Below the pieces are notes generated by a model. The model had not been told where the DNA came from and ran no database searches. It saw only the letters and a program-made list of their open reading frames with translations. A stretch of 64,000 nucleotides of DNA from Bugulina stolonifera (taxonomy: Eukaryota > Bryozoa > Gymnolaemata > Cheilostomatida > Bugulidae): NCBI GenBank assembly GCA_935421135.1, contig OW285196.1, forward strand, positions 2,823,001 to 2,887,000. The letters run 5' to 3'. Below, piece by piece: positions 10,713 through 22,682 of this stretch; within the stretch, counting starts at the first letter, position 1, and the number at the start of each line of letters is the position of its first letter. The position numbers were made by a program, and so were the translations under genes.

Positions 10713-11552
10713 TCATATTTCAAAGCTAGGTGTGAGGTTGACGCAAACTGATCTCACAATACTACCATTGCTGTCTTTAACTGTATATGATCTAGGGTGA
10801 CTTGGAACTAGTCCTACTACTTTGCCATCTCTCCCCGTGTCTCTCACATAAACTTGCTGATCCTCTAGTAATGGAGGTAGTTCTACTGCTCTGTGCCTTC
10901 TGTTAAACTGAGTTTGAGACTCTAAACGCTTCGTTGTTTCCTTCTCACGGGTAACTGACTCACAAGGCACCCGAGGCTCAAGTGCCGATGGCAAGCTGGG
11001 TATGGTAGTGCGAAGCTTTCTATTCATCAGAAGCTCAGCAAGGGAATGACCATTCTCTAGAGGTGAAGAGCGATAGGCCAAAAGTGCCATATAAGGATCT
11101 GCTTCCTTTTTCAGAAGCCGTTTTACTGTTTGTACAGTACGTTCTGCTAAACCGTTAGCTTGAGCATGCTTGGGTGAGCTAGTAACATGAATAAAATCAT
11201 AATCAGCTGAAAATTTTCTGAACTTTTCTGAGGCGTACTGTGGACCATTGTCTGAAACCAACATTTCTGGTATGCCATGACGGGCGAAAATACTCTTAAA
11301 ACACCGAATGACAGATCGGCTGTTGAGTTCAACAGGCTTTGCTATTTCAATAAAACGAGAATAGTAATCTACAACTACCAAAAACCATTCATTGTTTAAG
11401 TAAAACATATCACTACCTACACGTTCCCAAGGACGTTGTGGAAACTCGCACCTCATTAAAGGTTCTTTCACTACATTTGCGTGTCTTTGGCAGACTTTGC
11501 AGTTTCGCACCATTTCAGCTATCATCTGACTCATCCTTGGCCACCACAACAT
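10713..11552 (-). pseudogene. Ty3-B integrase, 5' and 3' ends damaged
   Basis: The frame carries the zinc-finger end (CKVCQRH) and the integrase core with D (GSDMFYL), D (VSDNGPQ) and E (NGLAERTVQ), then the C-terminal region (YVRDTGRDGKVVGLVPSH). Upstream, the HKGHLGITK part of the zinc region lies in another frame that runs on from the RNase H end, so a small deletion or frameshift separates them near 11555. At the C-terminus, about 200 bp present in copy 2 (42414-42614) are missing here, so the tail switches to an unrelated short end. The protein would join DNA ends of the element; this copy is unlikely to work. Confidence 0.88.
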
Positions 11553-11743
11553 TTTGTAATTCCTAAATGGCCTTTATGTACTCTGCGAATCATCTCCATT
11601 CTAGAGGACATTGGAATGACAATTCTCCCTTCGTACACCAAAAGTTCATCTACTAATGACAATTTGGAACGGCTTTCATAAAATGGAAGTAGAACAGAGT
11701 CTTCTGCTGCTAAGTAGAATGGCCACTCTGATTTAACGAATGA

Positions 11744-13309
11744 TCAAACTCGTGCCAATACTTCATCTTCCAACTGTAACTGTTTCAGCTGGTTTAACCT
11801 GCTATCAGAAGCATTAGCTTTCAACATCTCTAGACTATAAACTTCCACCTCCTCAACAAAAGTAACATCTTGAAGGCTAGGTTTTACATTAGATCTACTG
11901 AGAGCATCAGCTACTATGTTATCTTTCCCTGCAATGTGCTCTATGACGTAACTGTATCTCATTAAGCGCATTCTAAACCTCTGAATTCGTATGGGAAGCT
12001 TATCTAATCCTATGTCATTTAGCAAGGGCACTAAAGGCTTATGGTCGGTTTGAACTACTACCTTGAGACCAATAATATAATCTTTAAACTTTTCTAATGC
12101 CCATACAATGCCGAGTGCCTCTTGTTCTATGGTTGCATAGCGTTTTTCTGTTTCAGTCAATGACCTAGAAGCAGCAGACACTATGAAGATTCCTGTAGGT
12201 TGTCTTTGTAGCAACACTGCACCTAGGCCGCTACGGCAAGCATCTGTTTGAATCACAGTTTGAAAAGTAGGGTTGTAGGCTGCTAATTCCACGGAGCGAC
12301 AAAGTTCAGTTTTGATTTGATTAAAAGCACTCTCTTGAGAGGTGCCCCAATACCACTGCGTACCTTTACACAGCAAAGTTCTTAAGGGGTCGCTCAAGCT
12401 CCCTAATACCGGAGTAAACTTACTAAGCTGATTTGTCATGCCAAGAAAACTGCGTACATCAGTTATGTTTTGGGGGGTTGGAAAATCCTGGATACCTTGA
12501 ACCGATTCTTTACTTGGCTTAATGCCATCACCAGATATGACATGGCCAAGAAATGCTATGCTTCTACATGAAAATTCACACTTGGACTCATTCAGCGTCA
12601 TACCAGCATCTGAAATACGCCTTAATACCTCACAGACACGTCTATCGTGCTCCTCTACAGACTGCCCCCAAATACAAACATCATCCATATGTACAACCAC
12701 GCCTTCCAATCCACTCAGAACCTCTGATACAATCTTAGCATATATCTCTGGACTGGATGATAAACCAAATGGGAGTCTATTGTATGCAAATCTACCAAAA
12801 GGTGTAAGGAATGTGGTAAGAAGTTTTGACTTGTCAGATAATGGTATTTGGTAAAATCCAGAGTTAGCATCCAACTATGTAAATATTTTGCCATTGCCCA
12901 GTTTTGCTAAACTTGCTTCAACATGAGACATCGGATACACCTCTCTACGAACTACTTTATTTAATTGTGTATAATCGACACACACACGCACTCGGCCATT
13001 TGCTTTGGGAACAACCACCATAGGAGATACCCAATCAGTTGGTTGCTGTACTTCAAAGATAACACCTTCATCTACCATGGCTTGGAGCTCTGTTTTAACT
13101 TTGCTAAGCAAGGGATAGGCAACTGAACGCGGAGTATAGATAGCATATGGAGGACTATTGTCTTGCTTGATCTGAATGTCAACCTCACGATGCATTTTCC
13201 CTAAGCCCTTAAAAAGTGCACTGAATTCTTGTTTAAAAAACTTACTACTTTTGTCACCAATATTTATGTCCAATGAGTCTGTTACACATAACTTTATAAG
13301 ACCTGACAC
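11744..13309 (-). pseudogene. Ty3-B reverse transcriptase-RNase H, nonsense mutations
   Basis: The reverse transcriptase begins in 13309-12875 (FKGLGKMHREVDIQ, TDWVSPMVVVPK, VCVDYTQLNK). An in-frame TAG at 12875-12877 follows KIFT; the frame then continues from LDANSGFYQIPL through the catalytic VVHMDDVCIWG box and the thumb to RNase H (QTDACRSGLGAVLL, QTDHKPLVPLL, NIVADALSR). A TGA at 11744-11746 interrupts it again, after which the same frame stays open into the integrase zinc region. Both stops also occur in copy 2, so they predate the duplication. The start overlaps the gag-protease frame by 56 bp in another frame. Confidence 0.9.
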
Positions 13310-14402
13310 ATGCTGTCCTACCTAAAAGGGCTTTAGTGCCATCAACTACATAGAACCTTTCAAAAATGCTATTTCTACCTACAATGATGTTGGACTTAAA
13401 ATAGCCATGTACAGTAAGTTGGGTACCACTAGCTTGACATAAATGTTTATCAGTTGGATATAAAGACATCTTATTACAAAAGCTCTTAGGAATAACCGAC
13501 ACATCTGCTCCAGAGTCCAGTTTGAAATAAATGGGTGTGTTGAGCTTACTGACACGTACCTTTTTTACCCAAGGTTCTATCTGTCCTTTGGTATCATTGA
13601 CTACTCCCATAAAGTTGTGTAAGGAGTCACATTCACTGTTTTCTGCATCTGTCACTTCCTGTATGATTTTGGAGTTGCAGCACCGTGCATAGTGTCCCGG
13701 TTTATGACATTTGTTGCATCTGCTGTCTATAGCTGGGCACTTGCCCTTAGTATGTTTTCTGTATCCGCAGCGTTTGCATGGATGGCATGGAGAAGTAGCT
13801 TCTCTAGGTTTAGTTACCTCTGTTACCTTATCAGTATCTGAAACTGGAATTGATGAAGACAGTTTATTGTCATTTAGCTCTTTGATGTTGTTGTCAACTT
13901 GTTCAAATTGCCTGGCCATGTTTACAGCAACTGCTTCAGTTAGCTTCTCAACATCCATTTTCTGCATTTCTCTACTGCATGCAATGTCTTTTATGCCAAC
14001 CACTATTCGATCTCGCATTTGCTCAGTTCGGTTAGCAAACTCACATCGGTCAGCTAAATCATTTAAGATGCGTATGTACTGCTCGACTGTCTCTCCAGCT
14101 TGTTGGTCACGTCGAAAAAACTTTGCACGCTCATATATTATATACTTCCTAGGTGAAAAGTATTTGCCAAATGCTTCTCTGACCTTTGGGTAGTCTTTAC
14201 GATCATCATCGGATAAGTCTAGCCCAATAAATATGCTTTCACTCCTGCTTCCCATACAGTACAAGAAACTATCTATTTGTAATTGTGCATCTTCATCCCA
14301 TATTTTAGAAATATTTCTATACCTGTCCCAACGTCCAATCCACTCCGTCCATCTTTCAGGTTGGAAATCAAATTCCTGCGGTGGATTAAACTTCTGAGCC
14401 AT
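13254..14402 (-). CDS. gag: Ty3-B Gag-protease
   Basis: A 382-residue frame from ATG 14402, 41 bp inside the 5' LTR. The capsid-like part runs to about residue 185 (WTEWIGRWDRY, AKFFRRDQQAGETVEQY). Two CCHC-type knuckles follow (CKRCGYRKHTKGKC; CNKCHKPGHYARCC), then an aspartic protease (FKLDSGADVSVIP, and LLGRTAC near the end). It packages RNA and cleaves the polyprotein. The frame leaves the protease and overlaps the reverse transcriptase frame by 56 bp; that is either a frameshift site or a mutation. This is the only full-length gag of the family here; copy 2 lost most of it. Confidence 0.88.
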   Translation of the reverse strand: MAQKFNPPQEFDFQPERWTEWIGRWDRYRNISKIWDEDAQLQIDSFLYCMGSRSESIFIGLDLSDDDRKDYPKVREAFGKYFSPRKYIIYERAKFFRRDQQAGETVEQYIRILNDLADRCEFANRTEQMRDRIVVGIKDIACSREMQKMDVEKLTEAVAVNMARQFEQVDNNIKELNDNKLSSSIPVSDTDKVTEVTKPREATSPCHPCKRCGYRKHTKGKCPAIDSRCNKCHKPGHYARCCNSKIIQEVTDAENSECDSLHNFMGVVNDTKGQIEPWVKKVRVSKLNTPIYFKLDSGADVSVIPKSFCNKMSLYPTDKHLCQASGTQLTVHGYFKSNIIVGRNSIFERFYVVDGTKALLGRTACVRSYKVMCNRLIGHKYW

Positions 14403-14443
14403 GTTATACAGTTATTGTTGTATCTAGTTAGTACTGGCTACCA

Positions 14444-14597
14444 TGTTGTATTATACTGGTTATGGTTTATTGCATACATAACATGTCAGTCCTAAAACAG
14501 GTCTGAAGCTCAACTGAACATACAACATGCTGCTACATATGCTATGCTTGCTAGAGGATAATCTTATAGCTATGTCAATAGCAGTAATCATACAACA
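14444..14597 (-). repeat. Ty3-B 5' LTR (copy 1)
   Basis: 154 bp, TG...CA ends, three differences from 10414-10567 by eye. It is followed on the right by the TCTAC target duplication. Confidence 0.93.
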
Positions 14598-14602
14598 TCT
14601 AC

Positions 14603-16456
14603 CACCTTATAGTTCCAGACATAAATAAACCCAAGTTATTAATGCTAATATAACCTAGGCTAAAGTAGTTGATTGAGATGAAATAATGTGAACATAATAA
14701 GTCATTTTCCTTGTTAAACTTAAATTTGATTGTTGAATACCTTGCTCCATAATACAGCTGCATAGCGCTTCTATGCATCAACTTGATTGTCCAATTTGAG
14801 AGGTTTCAAGAGGAAATTACAGTTTGGTACAACCTGTTCAAGTAAAATGACTTCATCTGTGCGTTATTTAAAATAAGTTGGCATGTTTAGGCCCCTTAGT
14901 GCTTATACACTGCAAGTAGCCAGCCCTAGACCAACAGTCTGGTTTAATAATAGAACAAGTTTACTTATAATAATTCTAGAAAAGCAGTTAGATGACTATT
15001 TGATTTGTATGTGAATGCATGTACATGTGTACGTATGTAACATATTATATTTCTTGAAGGCCATCGAATAAATCTTCAACTTGCTGATGGTTGGCGTGCC
15101 AGATGACCAAGATCTAGGCAATGTTCTCTCTCACTAATCCTGCTCTACAGAAGATATGTAGTTGAGCATTGATCAAACCTACCTAAAGATGGCAGAATTG
15201 CTTACACCCAACTGTGGTATGTGGTTAACATAAATTCATGTGATAAGGCTGTTGCCTTCTAATATAATAGGTCTACTGATTTTAGGGCTACACTGTAGTG
15301 TTTAGGCCTAGGAGATGGGAGTGGAGCGGAGGGGCTACTCTTTGTCACATTTTTCTTGAATAGGTATTGGGATTACTTCACTTTGTACAAATCATTGGCC
15401 ACAAGTGTCGGCCGACCAATTTATTTAAATATATTGCCAATGCTGTTCTGCCTTACATTATTTTGTGGCTGCAGTGATATATGCTTGGGGTAGAGAAACT
15501 GTTGGACAGGGTATTTTGAATTTGAATAATCCTGGTAGGGTTGTTGGTATATTGCAACAATGTGTAGGCTTGGATCACTATGGATCACTGTAATTATCTA
15601 ATAAAATGGTGGTGCTGAGATGGGTTCAGCTTGGCTCAAGTATCCCAGTATCTATTGTGAGATTGGTAAAATATTGCTAGATAACCACATGTAGAAATGT
15701 GATAAACCATTTTTTCTGCTTTGTACAGTCTTTACTAAAAACCAAGACTAAGTGTGTCATACTTTCAGTAGTGATTTTTGTTGAATATTATAGTAAGCCG
15801 CTAACTTCATTTTAGAGAAGTTATTGGCCAAATTACTGCTACTGGAAGGCCCAAATTATATTACATATACATTGCATTTTTGTGCAAAAAATTTGGAATT
15901 AAAATAATCACTTAATAATCACCTAATTACGCACAAAACTAAGTCTAAGTTTTTTCTTACTTTCTCTCTATTTCTAACTGGAATTATGTCCAATAGCTTT
16001 GATTTATGTGTGAACTGTTGCGTGCTCTCTGCAATAGTTTAGGTTCAAAGACGTAGATTTAGAAAAAATAAATTTTTGAAGTTACATGCACATGTATATA
16101 AAGTTAATACTGGAGTTTGAGTACATTTGCATGTGTGCTACTTGCTGTATCACAAAATTTATAACCCAAGTTCTTAGAACGGGTTTGTAATCTTACAAAA
16201 TGGTTCCAAAAGCAGCACCAAAAAGGAAGTTCCTCGACCCTACTGCGCTTTGTTGAATTGATTGAACTACATGACTTGTACATACAGAATACAGATATTG
16301 ATGTGCATCTTGACATGCATCATTATCATGTATAGTCTAAGTTCCTTTATTAATAACAGATAAAATTATAGTCTATGTTGTGGCAGGCTATGCTTATTCA
16401 CCACAGTATCACTGCGGTTGATAACAAGTATGATGGTTAGTATTCAGCGTGAAACT
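14603..16456. other. Non-coding stretch
   Basis: AT-rich sequence conserved in copy 2 (45698-47550). I see no frame, splice pair or RNA gene that I can support. Confidence 0.5.
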
Positions 16457-16533
16457 GTGCTGATCTGATAGCGCAATAGGTCGAATGCTCGACTGTCAAT
16501 CTAATGCTCGTGGGTTGAATCCTGCTTCAGGAC
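16457..16533 (+). ncRNA. tRNA-like sequence (Asp-like) or SINE head
   Basis: A 77-nt stretch has an A-box-like TAGCGCAATAGG and a B-box-like GGGTTGAATCC. GTGCTGA at the 5' end pairs with TCAGGAC at the 3' end at six of seven positions. The loop reads CTGTCAA, which would give a GUC anticodon. The anticodon stem pairs at only about three of five positions and the B box has lost the usual C. It is more likely a decayed tRNA or tRNA-derived SINE than a working tRNA. It is repeated at 47551-47627. Confidence 0.5.
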
Positions 16534-16679
16534 TGATTTTTGTTCATTGGTTAGTATACGATTATATTAGCTAGGTTCACAATGCTAATCTCACCTGTAA
16601 CTGTGCCATAAGATTACCGCAGGTGCAATTTTACATTCAACCATACGACAATTTTAGTGGGGTTTGTTGATTGAAATAT

Positions 16680-17344
16680 TGTAATGGTTTCTGTGATTTG
16701 GTGCGGTCGTCCTTAGACGACTATCGACCCAGAAATGAAGTGCCTACGAGTGGTAATAGGACTTCGCATAACATGAAAGATCGAGCGGTCTCAGTAGCCC
16801 AAGAACTACCAAAGACGACCCATCTGGTCCCAAGTCTGACCTTCAGACTATACGTTGAAAGAGAGTGATCCGACCTAGTAGGCGGTTCGCTAAGCGAATG
16901 ACCTGACAAAAGGAAGTGAAAGTCTCTGTATCAAGTATAGATGTGTCTTAATTGAAAGCCAAGTGAAGACTGAGACAATGAACAGTAAAACAATGCCCTT
17001 TATATAGTATAAGGACTTCCGGCCGACGTGACGCCGGGAAAAGACGACGTGTGGTCGCCCGGAAGTTGTGCAACAAGATGGCCACCGGAAGCCCGACAGC
17101 CGACCCAAAATAGGTCGGGTTCTACAAAAGTTGCTTATGATGGTCAAATTCATGTACAAAATGAATATCAATGGATTCTGAAAGGTCGGGCCTCTGTACA
17201 TGGGTATAAAAGGCATTAAAAAGACTTAGTAATAATCATGTAACTATATACAATAACATATAGTAAAGTACAAGCAGATAGATACATGTATGTGCACACA
17301 ATAATGAGTGTCAGATGTAAGATACGATTTGGCGTACCATTACA
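16680..17344 (-). mobile_element. Solo LTR, 665 bp (copy 1)
   Basis: The ends are TGTAATGGT and ACCATTACA, exact inverted copies of each other. ATAT flanks both sides (16676-16679 and 17345-17348) as a 4-bp target duplication. On the minus strand CTATATAAAG lies about 60 bp before an ATTAAG/AATAAAG-type polyadenylation signal, so the LTR promoter would fire on the minus strand. No internal region is attached, so it is a solo LTR left by recombination. It is related to 34363-35169 and 3769-4855. Confidence 0.9.
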
Positions 17345-17845
17345 ATATTTTGTTAAAGAAAATTCCAACAAAGTTCTCAAGGTTGTTACTTTTCTCCTCG
17401 TTAAATGAATAGATTGTACTGTAAGAAGTATATTTATATCTAAGTAACATTCTACTACATGGAGAATCGGTACATAAGCAAGTGTAATGCAATGCAAGTA
17501 CTTAAATGTATAATTAGTGTCATGTAGTTCGGAGACTTTGTTAGAGTTATACGTGACCATTACAGACTGTACAAGAATGATTTTTGTACGCGTGTAAAAA
17601 CTTTTTCACAACCAAAGTTTCCTGTTGCAACGATGCCATCGTTCCCCTTTCCTCTTTCAACCACACTGCCTCCTCCCCACCCTTTACATAGAGTACATAG
17701 CACTGGGCAATTACTGGGCATCATGAGAATTGAGGCAACAATAATTAGTGATTGTTAGATACTCAAAGATTTTCAGAATTCTGTGATGTCACTGTAATTT
17801 AAATGAAGCCACATCATTTCATTTTTAAGACAAAATTTAAGTAAA

Positions 17846-20800
17846 ATGGATGCTAGCCAGCCAAACCATCCAGTAATACTTTCGACTGGTTAGTCTCCCA
17901 ACATTACTATTCTCATGTAATATTTGAGTAGATAAGTAGTATAGGCAGCGCAGATCAGCACTGCCTGTACTACTTATATATTTATTCACTAACTGTTTAT
18001 GCTTTACATATCAGTTATTCAAACTTCTACTTCTGAACAAAAATAATAATGCAACTCTACTGTTGGATTTTAGATGGTGGAAAAGCATATGTTGGCCGCA
18101 TGCTTTACAAAATCTTGGGTCCTGTAAGTACAAAACGGGAAGAACCACGAGGTAAGCACTTTACAGTTAGAAATAGCCATTCTTTAAAAAAACTTTTAGC
18201 ATAGTAGTATATTGTGAAAAGAAAGTTTAAAACCATTTGTACACTAAATCCGACATAATATCATGTAAATCTATGAAGTCGTGTTTACCTGAATAGCACG
18301 CCTACCATTTGATTACAGAATACTGGACACAGGCAGTTGTTAACTGCACAATGCTCAAAGAAAGGAAGAGACAATGGGAGCGTAAGTTTTCATGTGCGCG
18401 TATGTAGCGTAACTAACATGCTCACTCAATCTCGTGTCTCAACTTTAAGTAGTGATACAACCACTGAGATTCAGGATATATAAACAGATGCCAGAGTTAC
18501 TGTATTGTTTTGCAGAATCATGATCAATCAGAGTGCAGATATTGTCTACAGTATACAAGTGTAATAATTTACCATGGGTGTAAGGCAAAAATCTAGAATA
18601 GTAAAACAACTAGTTGAACAGTTATACACGTACAATGTATTTTCAGAACAATACATGAGAACTACTTGCATTGGAGAATATGAGAAAGTGGTACATTGCC
18701 TACATGTGAAGCTACAGGAAACAGCGGGCCTGGGTAAGTACATTTGTCAAGCAGTTATTCTCATGTATTAATTCTCATTATATAGATCTACAGTCTTGTT
18801 ACTAGAACCAGGTGGTAAACACATGAAATAATATGTTTTATTGTATTTAATGTGACTGTTTAATCATACATATTGTGAGTACATGGTACTTGTCAGCTGG
18901 TAAAGAAAGGGATGTACTAGGGGTTTGATCCTATACAAAAATATTAAGGTTAGGCCTACCCAATTCCATTTCATAGATAGAAAATTAATCTCCTTCACTG
19001 AAATTTGTATAAAATCCATATGAGTAGAGCTTTTGATTCTAATTTGGATAACATTTTGATATAAGTAATACTAATATAGCAATAATACAAGCTAGTAATA
19101 ACATTAACAGTGATTATATACATTGTATATCAATATCGTAGTAACAGGAATGGTAAAGTAGAAAGTCTTCATTTCATAGTACTTTAGCTGGGTCTACATG
19201 TATATACATTTATTATGATCCTATAAATTTTAGATCCTGTAGAAACTTGTCAAGCGATTATGAATAAACCGATTACCAGCGAGGTCAGCAAAATGTGGCA
19301 GGCAACCAATACAGCAGGTGTCACCGCAAACACCTGTCTGTGGAAGGCACGAGTTTTAGGTAACCTAACGTTCCGACGAAATTATATATAAATAAAATTA
19401 GTTGATGATTTATTGATTTATCATTATTGTTTGACTGATTTAGTTGTCCGCACCAGTTCAGTTTGCTTACAAGTAAAAAATGTCCTCTAAACCCACCAAC
19501 GCGTGAAAAAAGCTGTACCTGTGTGAGAAATATCTAGCTGTTCGCAACGATACTTTCAAGCTTCTCCAGAAGCTATTGGTTATTGATTTACTTGATTGTT
19601 TTTCTCTTTTTGCAAAATTTCTAAGAGCATTTTTAAGAGCTAAAAGCTACCACTTTTAATGTCAATATGCTTGTTTACAATCATGACGTTCTGTTAACAT
19701 TGTGATAGGAGAAATTACTATTCATTGGATATGAGAACCAAAATTACATCTCAAAACTTACCTGATGGGTTTTAAGACTGCTCTGTGGTTTCGGTGAAAT
19801 ATGACACTATTGCTACCCAATTGATATTATATAGTAACACTCGTATACATTATTGTACAATGTATGTGTACATGATTGTGCAAATGTAGGTAACCAGTAG
19901 TATAGAACAAAAGTTGGTCTCTCCAACACGTGTCAAATAACCAAAATTAATTGTTATAAATATATAAAGGAGAAAAGGCTTTACTTTTATACCCATAATA
20001 CGCGAGTTTCAAGACCAACAGTCAGTTGTACTCCATAATTTGTGTCAACTATTAATAAATATGCATCGATTTATCTTCATAACTGAATTTTTGTAGGCCC
20101 AGTCAACGTCGGTCAGGTAACGGTGGAGAATGTGGAGAAAGAGTATGCCTTGGCCCAGCCAAACTTGAGGGACATACTGCTCGGCCCATCTGTAAGTCAT
20201 ATTATTAGGTAACTTGAGTCGTTAATCTCCTTCATGCTACTAACTACTTGTAACTAGACAGATGAGGATATTCTATGGTATGTTTAGAACCTACCTTTCT
20301 CACATTTACATATGATATGGAAGTAATATTATACATTTTATTTTAGCAAGATTGATGTGCTCTTTGTTTTTGTAAACCGATTGACAGCCAAGATAAACTT
20401 TTTGGTCAGCATTGAGACTTGTTAACTTCCTACGGCTGTCTTTACTTGGAAGGTTTGGGGGCAGGTGCCGCATATCACCAAATAGTAAAGTAACATTATA
20501 AAATTAGCACCATCACTATTGCTATTCTACAGAAATTACTCCTTGTACAGGAATAAACAAGAAAGATTCAATGTCTGCAATATTATTCTGATGAGTAGCA
20601 GGCACTATGCTAATCTATATCACACAGTTGTATATAAATATTAAACTGCTTGAATATTTCCAAACTTTGCTACTTAGGCTACATAGGCTTCTTGGCAGCA
20701 GCTAGGTGAGAACAGCTGGTATTAAAATGGTGTGCTTTCTTAGCTGTAGTTAGAGTTCCAAACATACACAACACACCGACCGTAGGATGAATAATGTAAT

Positions 20801-21139
20801 CCTGCAAGTATTGAATGCAGGTGTGACAGAAGTGGTTTAAATAGGAATTATGTTTCCATTACATTATATTGCTCCTCTTGTTGTGACTAATACTTAAATC
20901 TACATATTATATGACTAAGGGGTGGTATAGGAAAACAATATTAATAAAACGTCTTGTAAATTGTCTTTTGCTGACACTACAGGAATTAGTTGTGATATCA
21001 CAGTATCAATAATCTAGTGAATATTGAATACGTTTTACAGAGAAGCAAAAAGATACTAAAAATGGCAGCCTGGGGTATTGGTGCCACTACCACTTTGGGG
21101 GCGGCAGCTTATTTAGGCTACCGTCTGCTACGGCGGTAG
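17846..21139 (+). CDS. Seven-exon gene for an unrecognised tail-anchored-like protein (copy 1)
   Basis: I reconstructed exons at 17846-17888, 18074-18151, 18319-18381, 18647-18733, 19234-19359, 20097-20191 and 21041-21139. All introns are GT...AG (gttagt, gtaagc, gtaagt, gtaagt, gtaacc, gtaagt), the phases agree throughout, and the total is 591 nt, giving 196 residues plus TAG. The ATG has a good context (A at -3, G at +4). The protein starts MDASQPNHPVILSTDGGK. The middle is charged and probably helical (LKERKRQWERQQ), with Cys at 51, 71 and 82 among others. A basic patch (RSKKILK, 165-171) precedes a small-residue-rich hydrophobic segment at 172-191 and the end RLLRR. That end looks like a C-terminal membrane anchor, for example of mitochondria or ER. 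I do not recognise the family. Exon 2 contains an internal GTAAGT at 18124 that could be an alternative donor. Copy 2 has an intact paralogue at 48940-52228. Confidence 0.8.
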
Positions 21140-21964
21140 GTGAGGTTAGTTGTTGGATTTTAATAAGGTATTACCATTCGTACATATAATTGTTTATTAC
21201 ATTCTACATGCTTATGTCAACTACATAGTTGTTACTGCTCACACATACTACTTTGTACATATTTTATATACATGTACCGTATATGTAAGTTTAACACGTA
21301 TAGTATGTTATACTGTTCAACATATTACTATAATGTACTTACAATGCAGTTTGCTCTACAGGGGATTGAGTGATGTCTGGTAATTTGTGTGTCCTGTAAA
21401 CTGGTGAATTATGCAATTCCTGATGTTCTGTCCCAATGGATATTTTCTTTGTCAAGTCTAAATGTACATTGTAAGTTATATGGTTGCAATTGAATAACTC
21501 AATATGTCTTGTTATAGCATTACACATGTATGTGTGAGGTAGTCATTACTAAAGTAAAATGTGTATTAATATACAGCATAATGTACATGTAGACTGTATG
21601 TAGGCTGCCTCACTGGTGTGTACTCCTCAGAAGGAAGTACTGAGGAGTAGTCGACATAGACTGATACTTGTCCACTCGTTTAACTTTAGTCAATTGATAC
21701 TAAATGTTACAGATAACCTCTGTGTGAGAAACCTCACAGAAGACCAATTGATCAGTGTGTAGCATCATTCACTCCACCATCATTAGTCAATAGACAGCCT
21801 AAAGATGCACTGAGAGACCCAAACTCCGTGTCCAATTGGTTAATATTCTAATAATCAGCCCCGATACTATCAACTTTAAAACTCAAGGCTCTCTCTACTT
21901 TCAACGCCAACCTCCAACTCAGCAGTAGGTGAGTACTTGCATGGTTAAATATAAATGCTGCAGT
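21140..21964. other. Probable 3' flank of the host gene
   Basis: No further exon and no clear AATAAA was found just after the stop at 21139. An 8-bp inverted pair, ACTCCTCA and TGAGGAGT, sits near 21625-21648. Otherwise nothing is supported. Confidence 0.4.
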
Positions 21965-22682
21965 TAGAGGTGGAACGAAACAGCATTTTTGCATTCGAGA
22001 CGAGACTCGAGACACTACTTCCAAAAAATTCGAAACGAGACGAGACAAGGATTCAACGGAATTTTCCTCAAAAGTTTGCCAAATTTTATATATTTGCATG
22101 TTAGAACTCCAATAGTTGAACTTGCTACTCTGTAAACTCTGTATTTTATCATTATGCATTTCAATAAAAGGTGAACAGGAGGCTGTGAAATATATTGCAC
22201 ATGTATTCATGCACATTACATTGCATGTACATACTACATGGGTACTAAAATAAGAATGTAATTTGACAAATTAGTATGGAGTTATGTTTCCTTTAATAAA
22301 ATAAGCTCATGAGTAGACAACTTTTGGTAAGAATTGCATTATGGGAGTGGTGATTGACAGTCGCTAGTAATTCTGTATGACTTGCCGTGATTGACTAGTA
22401 GCTCAGAGTTAGCTGCAGTGCTATTACTAGGAAATTAGTGCTGGGAATGCACTTGTACGTAGTATTACTAAATAATTTGAATAATAATTTTCTATTTGAT
22501 AGATTTATTGTTGATTAGCAATTATTTGTGTTATAATTATTAATTTATTATAAATATTAAAGAAAAATTATTAACTGCTATTAGTTCCCCAGTCTCGAAT
22601 ACTAATTGCCATCTCGAGACGACTTTCGAGACAAGACAAGTCGATACGAGACTCGAGAAATCTCGAGTCTCGTTCCACCTCT
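21965..22682. mobile_element. TIR element with CGAGAC-rich ends, private to copy 1
   Basis: The ends are TAGAGGTGGAACGA and, on the other strand, AGAGGTGGAACGAGACTC. AGT flanks both sides (21962-21964 and 22683-22685), and copy 2 has a single AGT in the uninterrupted sequence GCTGCAGTACAGC near 53050. Both end regions are packed with CGAGAC/TCTCGAG motifs in both orientations; the middle is AT-rich with no coding frame. This is a non-autonomous DNA transposon. A 3-bp target duplication would suit a Harbinger-like element, but a 2-bp GT duplication with slightly longer ends fits equally well, so the superfamily is open. Confidence 0.88.

Larger units (their letters stand above)
10409..14602 (-). 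mobile_element. Ty3-B LTR retrotransposon, copy 1
   Basis: A complete LTR-bounded element on the minus strand. Its 154-bp LTRs lie at 10414-10567 and 14444-14597, with TGTTGTAT...ATACAACA ends. The 5-bp target duplication TCTAC is at 10409-10413 and 14598-14602. The LTRs differ at three positions by eye. On the minus strand the sequence next to the 5' LTR begins TGGTAGCCAGTACTAAC; the TGGTAGC part matches the initiator Met tRNA end. Gag-protease, reverse transcriptase-RNase H and integrase follow in Ty3 order, but the frames are broken in several places. Confidence 0.95.

Noticed and set aside
17028..17560. Frames of 60-114 codons on both strands in and beside the solo LTR
   Set aside because: They fall in LTR or AT-rich flank sequence and resemble nothing. 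The related LTRs do not preserve them.
18574..18771. 65-codon frame in the host gene (and its minus-strand shadow)
   Set aside because: Only its 3' part is exon 4. The acceptor TGTATTTTCAG at 18646 gives a consistent phase with exon 3, while using the whole frame would not.
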